From the NCBI GenBank assembly GCA_902778145.1, contig CACYWW010000007.1, forward strand, positions 1 to 47,524: DNA of 47,524 nucleotides, in the 5' to 3' direction. The stretch is from an uncultured Ruminococcus sp. GTDB lineage: Bacteria; Bacillota; Clostridia; Oscillospirales; CAG-272. The notes beneath the pieces are model-generated. The model did no database searches. It saw only the letters and a program-made list of their open reading frames with translations, and was not told where the DNA came from. Positions 16,801 through 24,859 of the stretch are shown here, one piece after another (position 1 is the first letter of the stretch; every line of letters begins with the position of its first letter). A program made the translations under genes and the position numbers.

Positions 16801-17376
16801 TTATTCCGCGGGTGTTGCTTCCGCTTCTGCCGCGGGAGCTTCCGGTGCGGCTTCCTCAGCCGCGGGCGCCTCTTCCTTGGGAGCAGCGCCGCCCTGGTCC
16901 ACGACCGCCTGAAGAGCGATCGCCAGTTTGTAGAGAGGACCGTTCAAGCTGCCGAGCATCTTGGAAATAAGAACTTCCTTGCTGGGTATAGCAGCGAGAG
17001 CCAGGACTTCGTCACGATCGAGCACTTTACCGTCGCATATGCCGGCTTTGATGCTGAAGGATTCGACCTTGTCGTCATATTCCTTCAGGATCTTGGCGGC
17101 CGATACTTCGTCTTTGCCGATAGCAACAGCGGTCATCCCTGTGAGAACATCGCCGAACTCGTTGTATCCGAGCGCTTCGAGCGCACGCAGAGTGATGCGG
17201 TTCTTTATAACTGTATAGTCTACGTTGGATTCACGCAGGGCTTTACGCATTTTCGTATCATCCTCAACGGTGATGCCGGCGTAGTTGACTATAACGGTGG
17301 AAGAAGCATCCTTCAGCTTGGCGCTGAGCTCTTCAACGACCTTCGCTTTCGCGGCGATGGTTTTCTCTTTTGCCAT
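16801..17376 (-). CDS. rplJ: 50S ribosomal protein L10 with Ala/Glu-rich tail
   Basis: A 191-aa stalk base protein binding 23S rRNA and L7/L12 dimers. The family core (about 1-165) shows AKEKTIAAKAKVVEELSAKL, VNYAGITVEDDTKMRK, YTVIKNRITLRAL and LNGPLYKLAIALQAV. The last 24 residues are an acidic Ala/Glu/Pro tail (EEAPAAEEAAPEAPAAEA), a common low-complexity addition. ATG follows CGGAGGT. The gene is preceded by an L10 leader RNA and a strong promoter, so autogenous control is expected. rplK/rplA and rpoB/C are not adjacent. Confidence 0.98.
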   Translation of the reverse strand: MAKEKTIAAKAKVVEELSAKLKDASSTVIVNYAGITVEDDTKMRKALRESNVDYTVIKNRITLRALEALGYNEFGDVLTGMTAVAIGKDEVSAAKILKEYDDKVESFSIKAGICDGKVLDRDEVLALAAIPSKEVLISKMLGSLNGPLYKLAIALQAVVDQGGAAPKEEAPAAEEAAPEAPAAEAEATPAE

Positions 17377-17410
17377 TTTGTTTTACCTCCGTATAGATTT
17401 ACCAAATACG

Positions 17411-17445
17411 AGAGAAGAAAAAATTTCCGCTCCAAAGAACGGAAA
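17411..17445 (-). terminator. Attenuator hairpin of the L10 leader
   Basis: On the minus strand TTTCCG (plus 17440-17445) pairs with CGGAAA (plus 17424-17429) and is followed by TTTTTTCTTCTC. It lies about 35 bases upstream of the rplJ ATG. Confidence 0.7.
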
Positions 17446-17520
17446 TGATAAGATCTATCACTTTTCTCCTCGGCAGGGAAGCTTTCGCTTTTACCGTAAC
17501 CTGCTGTCTTTGGATAACAT
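17411..17520 (-). ncRNA. L10 leader (autoregulatory 5' UTR)
   Basis: The minus-strand leader contains the box AAGACAGCAGG (plus 17500-17510) and CCTGCCGAGGAG (plus 17466-17477), separated by an AGCGAAAGCT hairpin region. This is the conserved L10/L12-binding architecture of Firmicutes L10 leaders. It ends in a terminator-like hairpin before rplJ, so binding of L10-L12 presumably controls attenuation. Exact RNA ends are estimates. Confidence 0.85.
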
Positions 17521-17524
17521 GCGT

Positions 17525-17553
17525 ATAATACCACAAAGTTTCGGTTTTGTCAA
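17525..17553 (-). promoter_or_regulatory. Strong promoter of rplJ-rplL
   Basis: On the minus strand a consensus TTGACA (17548-17553), 17 bases ending in TGTGG, and TATTAT (17525-17530). Confidence 0.9.
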
Positions 17554-17924
17554 GAGGGTTTTTGAAAAAAATTCAGAATTCGGAATGATAAATCCGGAAA
17601 GAGGGGTGAGATACAGGGCGGCGTCATCCGGTGAGGAGGGATAGTATTGGATCCGAACGCGCATTTATCGGTGATCAACGCGAAACGAATTGACGGATGA
17701 AGTCTGTACCTCGACCGTTCGTATTATGCAGAGCGTTCGCTTTGGGGGTTCCCACCCCTCAAAACCCCCAAACCCCCTTAACCCCTCCCTCAACAGTAGT
17801 TGAGGGGGCGCGCGGCGGGAGCAAAGGGGTTCCCCGACGCGAACTTGTGAGCGTTGGGGGTTCCCGTAAGCCCCCGCCCTACGGCGATGCGAAGCGACAA
17901 ACGGCGGCGTGCGCCGATACCGAA
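17554..17924. repeat. Non-coding G-rich repeat region
   Basis: No convincing gene is present. The block contains two copies of TTGGGGGTTCCC-like sequence (near 17739 and 17854), C-tracts facing G-tracts, and palindromes such as CCCTCAACAGTAGTTGAGGG (about 17787-17806). The 84-residue reading frame over this block is low-complexity and has no family resemblance. It looks like an accumulated intergenic repeat insertion. Confidence 0.6.
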
Positions 17925-17997
17925 GGAGATCCTTCGCTTCGCTCAGGATGACACGGAAAGAATCGTCATCCTGAGGAGCCGTGCGACGAAGGATCTC
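17925..17997. repeat. Long imperfect inverted repeat
   Basis: The left arm (17925-17952, beginning GGAGATCCTTCG and ending CAGGATGAC) and right arm (17965-17997, beginning GTCATCCTGAGG and ending GGATCTC) are reverse complements over most of their length with a 12-base loop. A third partial copy starts with GGAGATCC at 18023. This matches an interspersed repeat sequence I recall from many bacterial genomes. It lies 3' of the eight-gene minus-strand operon and may act as its transcript end. Confidence 0.75.
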
Positions 17998-18060
17998 TTT
18001 TGAAGATATCGAAGATTCGTAAGGAGATCCTTCTCCGCGCTCGGAACGACAGAGTACTTA

Positions 18061-18098
18061 TCATTCCGCATTCATAATCCGTCATTCTTCATTCCGTT
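18061..18098. repeat. CATTC-type short repeats
   Basis: The stretch carries irregular CATTCCG/CATTC/CATTCTT words (TCATTCCGCATTCATAATCC and similar). Such tracts flank hairpin repeats elsewhere in this window. No gene is seen here. Confidence 0.4.
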
Positions 18099-21000
18099 TC
18101 AGCGTTCCGTCGCGACGGCGAATATTCCCGCCGCGCCGTCCTGCGCCTTCGATACTACCGTCAGACATTTTATCCGGCGCGTTTTTCCGAGGTCGAATTC
18201 GAGCAGGTTGAACACCGCGCCGCCCGCCTCTGCCGCTTCGTTTCTGCACCACAGCTCCCTCTGCGGGTATTCGGGGCAGAGAGTGCCATCGTAATCCCCG
18301 TCTTTGATCTCAGGCAATCCGGCGCCGCGTTTTACACCCGGCGCGTACGTTCCGAAGCCCGCGAGCACGGCGTTTGAAAAACCGAAATCGAGCGCGCCGG
18401 CGACGGTCAGCGGATAAACGTATACGGGCGGCAGATGCGTCTTGTCCTTTTCACATTCCACGGTCGCCGAAAACGCTTCGCAGAACACCTCGTGATCGTC
18501 CGAGAAAGCTGAGATCAGCACGTAAAGCTTCCGTGCGTCTTTGTCGATCTTTATATCCGCGATCCTGTGCTCCGAAAACGACACCGGTATGAATTTGCCG
18601 CAAAGCGAGAATTCCGCGCTGCCGACGGTCACCCTGTCCGGCACGTTTTTCAAATATTCGTCCGGGCCCATGACCGCGCAGCCGTGATGCGGGAATAAGC
18701 CGTATTTGCGCCAGTTTGCGTATTCCTCGGCGCCGGATCCGTCGAGCTTTATCTGCTCGCCGGAGTATGGCTTATCGGAAATGAGATCGAATTCACCGCC
18801 TTTGCCGCCGTATACGAACAGAGCGCGGTTTTTGCCGTGGAGCGTCTCAAGCTCACAGTCGACGTACGTATCCGCTGTCTCCTTCGCTCCGCACCGCAGC
18901 GGGAAAGCGACGGTCTTGCCGCAGGTGTATATAAGCGCCGTACCGTCTGTCGGGCACTTTGAGAAATTCCTGAAGACAACGTGAAGTCTGCCGTCGTATT
19001 CCGCCCTGATCTCATACGCGGGCGTGACGGTGAGCGATACGGGATATGTGAATTCAACGCCGTCACATCTCAGTCTCAGCGCGAACGTGCGCCTCGAGAA
19101 ATTCACGAGTCCTGCCGCGCCGTATTTCTCGTACGGATCGAGGATGCCGCATCTCAGCTTAAGGGAAACCGTATCCTCGAATAAGCCCCCGCGGTCGATG
19201 ACGCCCGCGAGCTCGCACCCGGACAGCCTGAGATCGAGCGTGTCGCCGCACGCAGCGGTCTTGTCGCAGCTGACGGAGAATTCAAGCGGATGCGGTACGA
19301 CGGTGAGATCGACCGTGTCGCCGTCCGTCAGCGCCGCCGTAAGCTCGCAGTGACCGCATTCATACCGTATGACGCGCTCAACGCGGACGCCGCCGCAATA
19401 AACCTCGGCATCTTTAAGTACGGAGGTCTTCATCCGGAGGAGCTTTTTGCATCCGTCGCGTGACGTGATCTTTATGTTTATCCTGTCCCCGTCCTTTTTG
19501 TATTCGTAAGATAAGGCGGGAAGGCGGAGGCTCGCGTGATCCCAGTCCGACGGGAAGCACGGCGATACAGTCAGGGTCTTTGAGATCATATCGCGGTGAA
19601 GCCCGAACACGGATTCGATCAGCTCCTGCGCGAAAACGCCGGCGGACGGAGAGAAGTACGCGAAGCGCTTTTCGTTCGCCGTCTCCGGGAACGCGCCGCG
19701 CTGATACTCTCCGCAGACGCGCCGCGCCACGAACGAAAGCGGTTTTATCGCGTCGTCAGCCATGCCCGCCGCGGCGTAAGCCGCCGTCGCGAACGGCTGC
19801 ATATCCGAGCCCGCCTGCATCCCCCACGTGGGAACGCCCCAATAGCCGTGGTCGCCGAAATGGTTAGACTGATAAACCTCACCCTCCGGTCCCGACATCC
19901 TGTGCTTCATGTGATCGAGCGACGACGCCGCGTCAAGGCTGTCGACGCAGCCGTAGATCACGGGATAACATATGCCGTGATACGTTGTGTCGAGCCTTTC
20001 GGCGCCGAGCTGATCGGAAAACCATATAAATCTGCCCAGATCATCGCGCCACAGCCTGTCAAACAGCCTGTCCTTCGCGTATGACGCGTACTGCGCGTAT
20101 TTTTCAGCCTCGGATTCGTACCCGAGATAAGACAGGAATTCCGACATGATGCCGAGCATCCGCACGCCCTCGGTGCCGGGGGCGGCGCCGCTGCCGGGCG
20201 TCGATTCGAAATCCTCCTGATTGCCGATCTGCGAATGCCAGCAGAGAACGCCCGTGCCCGTCGCGTCGTATTCCTCAAACGTCTGAGCGAGCACGCGGCG
20301 CATGTAAGGCAGCAAAAACTCCGCAAAACCGCGGTCATCCGTCATTTTCAGATAATGCATGACCTCGCGGAAGAAGAACTGGTTGTTTCCGCCCCAGTCG
20401 CGCCTTCCCGTGCCGTTCGTGCACATATCGGGTATCGCGCCGGAGTCGAAAATATGCTCCGCCTGCGTCAGAAGCGTCCGTCTTGCGCGCAGGGCGTTGC
20501 CCGCCCATTCCTCGGCTCCGGTCTGCTCCATATGCCACATCGTGGGCCAGTGCTGTATCGATTCTATCCAGCCGTAGGGATAAAGCCACGCGTATTCGAG
20601 GTTCAGATACGCCGCCTCGAACGCGCCGTTTATATCGCTGTCCGGCGTGTCGACGTAAAGCTCTTTGAATTTCCGGTCGTAGTATTCTTTTACTTTTGAG
20701 ATCTCCGCCTCGCCGTCAAGCGCGGAAAGAGCGTACGCATCGTCCGGATCGTCGGAAAAACCGAGCGTAAGATACGCCTCGCGCCCCGGGCAGAAGCCCT
20801 CGGCGAACGAGCCGCCGTTTTCGCCCTGCTTTATCTCAAAATCGAACCCGCCCTTCACGTACGTCACGAGGCGGCGTTCTTCGCGCGTGATTTTCACCGC
20901 GCCGTCCTCGAGCGAGGCGGCGCCGTGCTCGCAGTCGATCCGCTCGCCCCTCATATGCTCGTTCGGCGAGAAGTGCATGAACGCGATATTCCCGCACCCG

Positions 21001-21392
21001 AAACGGACGAAAATACCGGGCTTTTCGCTCTTTATCACAACCGCCGCGCCGCCGCGCGTCTGCTTTTTTTCGGGCAGTATCAGCGGATATATTTCAACGG
21101 TCACGCTGTTATCGCCGCAGACGGCGCGGCTCATCAGACCGCCTCTTATATTGTCGGCGGTCGTTTTTTCATCGCACGATCCGTAATCGAGTATGACCGG
21201 CGGGGTGCCGGCGCCGAAAACAAGCTTGCATAACAGCAGCTGCTCGGCGCCTCTGTGTACCTCGTCATCGTACGTCATAAGCGCGGCGTTCGGGTACGCC
21301 TGCCGCATGAAAACGATGCTGTGACCGTATGCGGACGCCCGCTCGTCCTGAAGATCGAGCGTTACCGGAAGCTCCTCTTCGCGTCCTCTCAT
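18099..21392 (-). CDS. Large six-hairpin glycosidase-like protein, cytoplasmic
   Basis: A 1,097-aa protein without signal peptide. The N-terminal about 270 residues are beta-rich. An (alpha/alpha)6-barrel-like region follows (about 270-640) with repeated aromatic/acidic motifs: YPYGWIESIQHWPTMWHMEQTG, TGRRDWGGNNQFFFREVMHYL, WHSQIGNQEDFESTPGSG and NHFGDHGYWGVPTWGMQ. The C-terminal about 450 residues are beta domains. The architecture fits the GH-GL six-hairpin superfamily (GH63/65/78/94-like); I cannot name a GH family. The Asp/Glu-rich loops (DWGG, NQEDFE) are candidate catalytic regions. It is the last gene of the operon and overlaps the cupin gene by 4 bases, so it probably acts on imported oligosaccharides or glycosides. 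Confidence 0.75.
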   Translation of the reverse strand: MRGREEELPVTLDLQDERASAYGHSIVFMRQAYPNAALMTYDDEVHRGAEQLLLCKLVFGAGTPPVILDYGSCDEKTTADNIRGGLMSRAVCGDNSVTVEIYPLILPEKKQTRGGAAVVIKSEKPGIFVRFGCGNIAFMHFSPNEHMRGERIDCEHGAASLEDGAVKITREERRLVTYVKGGFDFEIKQGENGGSFAEGFCPGREAYLTLGFSDDPDDAYALSALDGEAEISKVKEYYDRKFKELYVDTPDSDINGAFEAAYLNLEYAWLYPYGWIESIQHWPTMWHMEQTGAEEWAGNALRARRTLLTQAEHIFDSGAIPDMCTNGTGRRDWGGNNQFFFREVMHYLKMTDDRGFAEFLLPYMRRVLAQTFEEYDATGTGVLCWHSQIGNQEDFESTPGSGAAPGTEGVRMLGIMSEFLSYLGYESEAEKYAQYASYAKDRLFDRLWRDDLGRFIWFSDQLGAERLDTTYHGICYPVIYGCVDSLDAASSLDHMKHRMSGPEGEVYQSNHFGDHGYWGVPTWGMQAGSDMQPFATAAYAAAGMADDAIKPLSFVARRVCGEYQRGAFPETANEKRFAYFSPSAGVFAQELIESVFGLHRDMISKTLTVSPCFPSDWDHASLRLPALSYEYKKDGDRINIKITSRDGCKKLLRMKTSVLKDAEVYCGGVRVERVIRYECGHCELTAALTDGDTVDLTVVPHPLEFSVSCDKTAACGDTLDLRLSGCELAGVIDRGGLFEDTVSLKLRCGILDPYEKYGAAGLVNFSRRTFALRLRCDGVEFTYPVSLTVTPAYEIRAEYDGRLHVVFRNFSKCPTDGTALIYTCGKTVAFPLRCGAKETADTYVDCELETLHGKNRALFVYGGKGGEFDLISDKPYSGEQIKLDGSGAEEYANWRKYGLFPHHGCAVMGPDEYLKNVPDRVTVGSAEFSLCGKFIPVSFSEHRIADIKIDKDARKLYVLISAFSDDHEVFCEAFSATVECEKDKTHLPPVYVYPLTVAGALDFGFSNAVLAGFGTYAPGVKRGAGLPEIKDGDYDGTLCPEYPQRELWCRNEAAEAGGAVFNLLEFDLGKTRRIKCLTVVSKAQDGAAGIFAVATER

Positions 21393-22585
21393 TTGCCCAT
21401 CGTGATCGCCCGGGGATCTGAATACGCGGGATAATGCTTAAGCATAACCAAAGGCTCGCTGTCGCTGTTGTTCGTTATCGTGAGTCCTTCTGCCGCCGTT
21501 TTCTCCGACACGAAGAATTCATCCTGAGATACGCCGCCGACTCTCAGCATGCAGGCGGTGGAGCAGTCGTACGCACCGAGCTTTCCGAAGCCCTGCGTTA
21601 TGATCAGACCGTAGGCGAAGCCGTCCTTTACGGTCACGGTCTTTCCGGGGAATACCGTAAGCTCGCGTGCGGCTATATAGTCGTTGCCGTACGCGACCTG
21701 CTTCTGCACGTATCCTTCGTTTTCCTCAAGCGTCACGGGCGGTCTGAAATACGTCTTTTTGTAATGCGGGTCGACGTTCGCCTCCCAGTCCATGAGCGAC
21801 ATGATGTAGTCGATATCGCGCATCTTCTCCGGCGGACAGTTCTCACAGAGGAATTTGTAATCGTAGATCTCACCGTCGGTGATGTTCTCGTAGACGGAGT
21901 TGACGTCGGAGTTCCACTGAGGCTCGTACGTCAGGTATGAACCGGGCGCGTGCAGGACTCCGGGCGGCGTGTACCAGCCGGTGCCGAGCTCGATGCGGAA
22001 CGCGCGGGAGAGCTCGGTTATCCTGTTGTCGCCGCTTTCGTATTTCAGAAGCCTTTCCCTCACCTGTTCCTTTGTCGTATCGGGATCGAAACCGAAATAG
22101 GTGTGCGGGAATTTGCCCGGGTAGTTGTTGTACTGAGGCGGATAGTAATACGCCTCCGGCTTGCCGATCCTTCCGACTCGCGCCGCGGATTCAAAGTCGA
22201 GGTGCAGATGGAAGAACAGCGGTCCCGTGTAGTCGTAGAATTTCGAATACATGGGCCAGGTGCCGTATTTGTCAAACAGCTTTTTGCCGATAAGCTCCGG
22301 CCCCAGCGCGTCGACGAAATCCTTGAAGTAGACGCGCACGCTCCTGTCCGAGCCCGTGTTGACGCGGCTCATGCCTTCGTCCGGCTCGGCGAGCGGGCCG
22401 TTGTTCGCGGCGATGACGGAGGAGAACCATCTCTCCTTGACCGAGCCGCGTTTCACGCCGTAGGCGTAGTAGTCGTCCGGGTGGATGCGGAGCCTTCTGC
22501 CCGCGTCCCCGAACTGTCTCGGGATGAATACGGGGTCGAAGCGGAGGACTCCGCCGTTCTTCTCAAGATGTTCTCTGTAGTTCAT
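21389..22585 (-). CDS. Phosphomannose-isomerase-like cupin protein
   Basis: A 398-aa cytosolic protein resembling type I mannose-6-phosphate isomerases. GPLFFHLHLDFESAAR (about 122-137) provides a His-x-His metal site, and GTGWYTPPGVLHAPGS (about 202-217) matches the PMI-type segment with a downstream His ligand. The C-terminal part ends in a second cupin-like barrel with VFPGKTVTVKDGFAYGLIITQG. Known family activity is aldose-ketose isomerisation at a metal site. It lies between two six-hairpin glycosidase genes and shares an operon with an L-pentulose kinase. An isomerase for a free L-aldose is my inference; a PMI or non-catalytic cupin remains possible. A GGAGG site precedes the ATG. Confidence 0.65.
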   Translation of the reverse strand: MNYREHLEKNGGVLRFDPVFIPRQFGDAGRRLRIHPDDYYAYGVKRGSVKERWFSSVIAANNGPLAEPDEGMSRVNTGSDRSVRVYFKDFVDALGPELIGKKLFDKYGTWPMYSKFYDYTGPLFFHLHLDFESAARVGRIGKPEAYYYPPQYNNYPGKFPHTYFGFDPDTTKEQVRERLLKYESGDNRITELSRAFRIELGTGWYTPPGVLHAPGSYLTYEPQWNSDVNSVYENITDGEIYDYKFLCENCPPEKMRDIDYIMSLMDWEANVDPHYKKTYFRPPVTLEENEGYVQKQVAYGNDYIAARELTVFPGKTVTVKDGFAYGLIITQGFGKLGAYDCSTACMLRVGGVSQDEFFVSEKTAAEGLTITNNSDSEPLVMLKHYPAYSDPRAITMGK

Positions 22586-22594
22586 TTTGACCTC

Positions 22595-24844
22595 CTAAAA
22601 TTTTATATAAGCGTAGTATTTTCCGTTTATTTCATCGGTTCCGAGCGATTCGCCGTTCGTCTTCACGTCGGGACGGCCGAACGGCCCGAAGCGGACGTAT
22701 CCGGGCTTTTCACCCTGATAAAATCCGAGGCTGTAGGAGACGTACCCGTCCGTCGCGAACAACGGGTACTGTGTCCCGCGGGAGTAAACGTAGCTTATCT
22801 TTTGCACGCCGCCCGTGCATCTTACCGGAAGCCCCGTCACCTCGATGCGCGTCATATGCGACGGCAGACGCGGGATGAGGCGGTACCCTTCGCCGCCGAG
22901 ATCGTCGGCTCCCGCCATGAGACGGACTTCCTTTATTATCTCCGCCTGTTGAACGGCGTTGCCTAAGTCACTGTTGCGGAAGAAGTATTTACCGGATCCG
23001 TGCATGATCACTCCCTCCGGCACGATATACGGGACGTCTGTGTGATGATAACAGAGCCTCGCGCTCGCGTCGACGCATTCGGAATATTCGTCGTAAAGGT
23101 CGAGCGCTAAGGCGCAGTTCGTCAGATATCCCTGACCGTAGCCCATCTGCCTGCCGGAGTAAGCGTTATAGAAGACCTCTTTTTCCGCCGCAAACGTCCT
23201 CCTGCAGAGGTCATACAGCTCCGGATCCGCTTTGTGCAGATCATAGGACAGATGATCCGTGCAGATCAGCGCCGGGACGAAGCGCTTGTATTCGTACGTC
23301 CAGCAGTCGTCCGTCGTGTCCGTAAGGACCCTGCCGTACACGGGATGATCCATGACGAATTTTTCGGATATGCCCGCCTTCAGCTCGCGGCAGAACGATC
23401 TCAGCTCCTCCGCGTACGCGTGATCGCCTAAATCGTCGAAAATTTCAGCGTACAGAAGCTCCGCGTAGTACGAAATGACGTTCGAATACAGGTCGTAGCC
23501 GCCGAGTATCTGCGTGCTCGTTTCCGAATGCGTGTACAGCACCCGGTCGAAATTCGATTCCTTCGGGTTGTCTCTCTGCCAGAGGTAATAATCCGCGGCA
23601 GCTTTGAGATGCTCTTTGTTTTTTACAAGCCACTCGCGGCCGACGCCGCCCTTGTGATACAGGTACCATATCGCCGTCATTATGGAGGCGTGACCGTCGT
23701 TTTCGTTGCCCTCGTTGAACGTGTCGTTCTCGTTCTGCGCCACAAGGTTGGCGACGCGCTTCCAGTGCGGGATCCTGAAGCGCAGAGAGGGGTAATAGAG
23801 CATTTCATGCAGCTTTTCGACGGCTTTACGCACGCGGTCGGAATAGCCGGCGTTCGTGACCTCTATGAGCATCCTGCCGGTGTCGCGTGTCCAGACGTGC
23901 GCTCCGTAGGACGCGGAATAATTGAAGGTGCCGAAGCCGATGTAACAGCCGAAATTCGCCGTTCCCGCTGTCGATGTGTGCGGCATACCGTCGTCGGTGA
24001 TCTTGCCGTACGCCATATCCATGATGTTCTTACGGTAAACGTTTGTGAAAACGTCGGGCCCGTCTTTGTTGTAGAATTTTATATCCGGCGCGTCAAAGCC
24101 CTCGATCTCAAGCGGCTCGACCGTTCGCGGCACCTCGTCGACGTACTGGTAAAGCCGGTGCTTCAGCGCTTGCAGTGGTTTATAGTAGCTTTTCCGCAGG
24201 AAAAAGTTGAGATCCGCGGATCTGAGCCCGGATCCGTCTTCGCAGTCGGCGGAAAGCCCCGTCACCGCGGAGAAACAGAGATCGGCGCGCTTGCCCTCCT
24301 CCTTGTGCCATTCGATGCTCTCGATCCGTTTGTCGCTCTTCGGCTTGTAGCAGAAGATCCATTTGCTTGCCTTTTCCGCGTCGGGCGCGGTGTTTTCGTT
24401 CAGTATCAGCGCGTCGTCGAGCAGTTTTTTCGCCTCCGCGTCCGATCTGAAGGGCTCGTCGTACGGCGCCTCGAAGCTCATAAGGTTGCCCTCGTTCGGC
24501 TTCGGCTTGAAATAAAGATTGTAGTTGAAGGCGTTGACGCCGAAGATCACGGAGACGAGCTCCATCGTCCTGTCGTCGAAGATTATACGGAAGTGACCGA
24601 TCCGGTCGCCGAAGAAAAGCCGCGTCGTGTGGTCGTACAAGACCTCCTGCTGACCCCACCATTCGCTGCACTGCCAGCTGTCCGTGGACATTCCGAGAAA
24701 ATACAGTGTGCTGTATTTTCCGGAAAGAGACACGGACCCGCCCGCGAGCTTTTCGATCTTTCCGTCTTTTTCCTGCACGCGGAACGGGATACCGAGGACG
24801 GTCAGATCCCTGTTCGCGTTCTTGTTTTCCGCAAAGCTATACAT
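22595..24844 (-). CDS. Six-hairpin glycosidase-like protein (paralogue A)
   Basis: A 749-aa protein with no signal peptide. The N-terminal about 270 residues are beta-rich; a helical barrel follows with MPHTSTAGTANFGCYIGFG, YSASYGAHVWTRDTGRMLIEV (candidate acidic loop), WLVKNKEHLKAAADYYLWQRD, DDCWTYEYKRFVPALICTDH and YGQGYLTNCALALDLYDEYSE. Near the C-terminus the pattern VPEG, DLGN, Q-AE and PRLP is shared with the downstream paralogue's equivalent region. It belongs with the (alpha/alpha)6 glycosidase superfamily; substrate unknown. It is separated from the neighbours by 9 and 15 bases, within one operon. Confidence 0.72.
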   Translation of the reverse strand: MYSFAENKNANRDLTVLGIPFRVQEKDGKIEKLAGGSVSLSGKYSTLYFLGMSTDSWQCSEWWGQQEVLYDHTTRLFFGDRIGHFRIIFDDRTMELVSVIFGVNAFNYNLYFKPKPNEGNLMSFEAPYDEPFRSDAEAKKLLDDALILNENTAPDAEKASKWIFCYKPKSDKRIESIEWHKEEGKRADLCFSAVTGLSADCEDGSGLRSADLNFFLRKSYYKPLQALKHRLYQYVDEVPRTVEPLEIEGFDAPDIKFYNKDGPDVFTNVYRKNIMDMAYGKITDDGMPHTSTAGTANFGCYIGFGTFNYSASYGAHVWTRDTGRMLIEVTNAGYSDRVRKAVEKLHEMLYYPSLRFRIPHWKRVANLVAQNENDTFNEGNENDGHASIMTAIWYLYHKGGVGREWLVKNKEHLKAAADYYLWQRDNPKESNFDRVLYTHSETSTQILGGYDLYSNVISYYAELLYAEIFDDLGDHAYAEELRSFCRELKAGISEKFVMDHPVYGRVLTDTTDDCWTYEYKRFVPALICTDHLSYDLHKADPELYDLCRRTFAAEKEVFYNAYSGRQMGYGQGYLTNCALALDLYDEYSECVDASARLCYHHTDVPYIVPEGVIMHGSGKYFFRNSDLGNAVQQAEIIKEVRLMAGADDLGGEGYRLIPRLPSHMTRIEVTGLPVRCTGGVQKISYVYSRGTQYPLFATDGYVSYSLGFYQGEKPGYVRFGPFGRPDVKTNGESLGTDEINGKYYAYIKF

Positions 24845-24859
24845 AATGCCCCCCTGCTA

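Noticed and set aside
17697..17951. An 84-codon frame in the repeat block before rplJ
   Set aside because: It spans G/C-tract repeats and one arm of an inverted repeat, with low-complexity Pro/Gly/Arg composition and no ribosome binding site.
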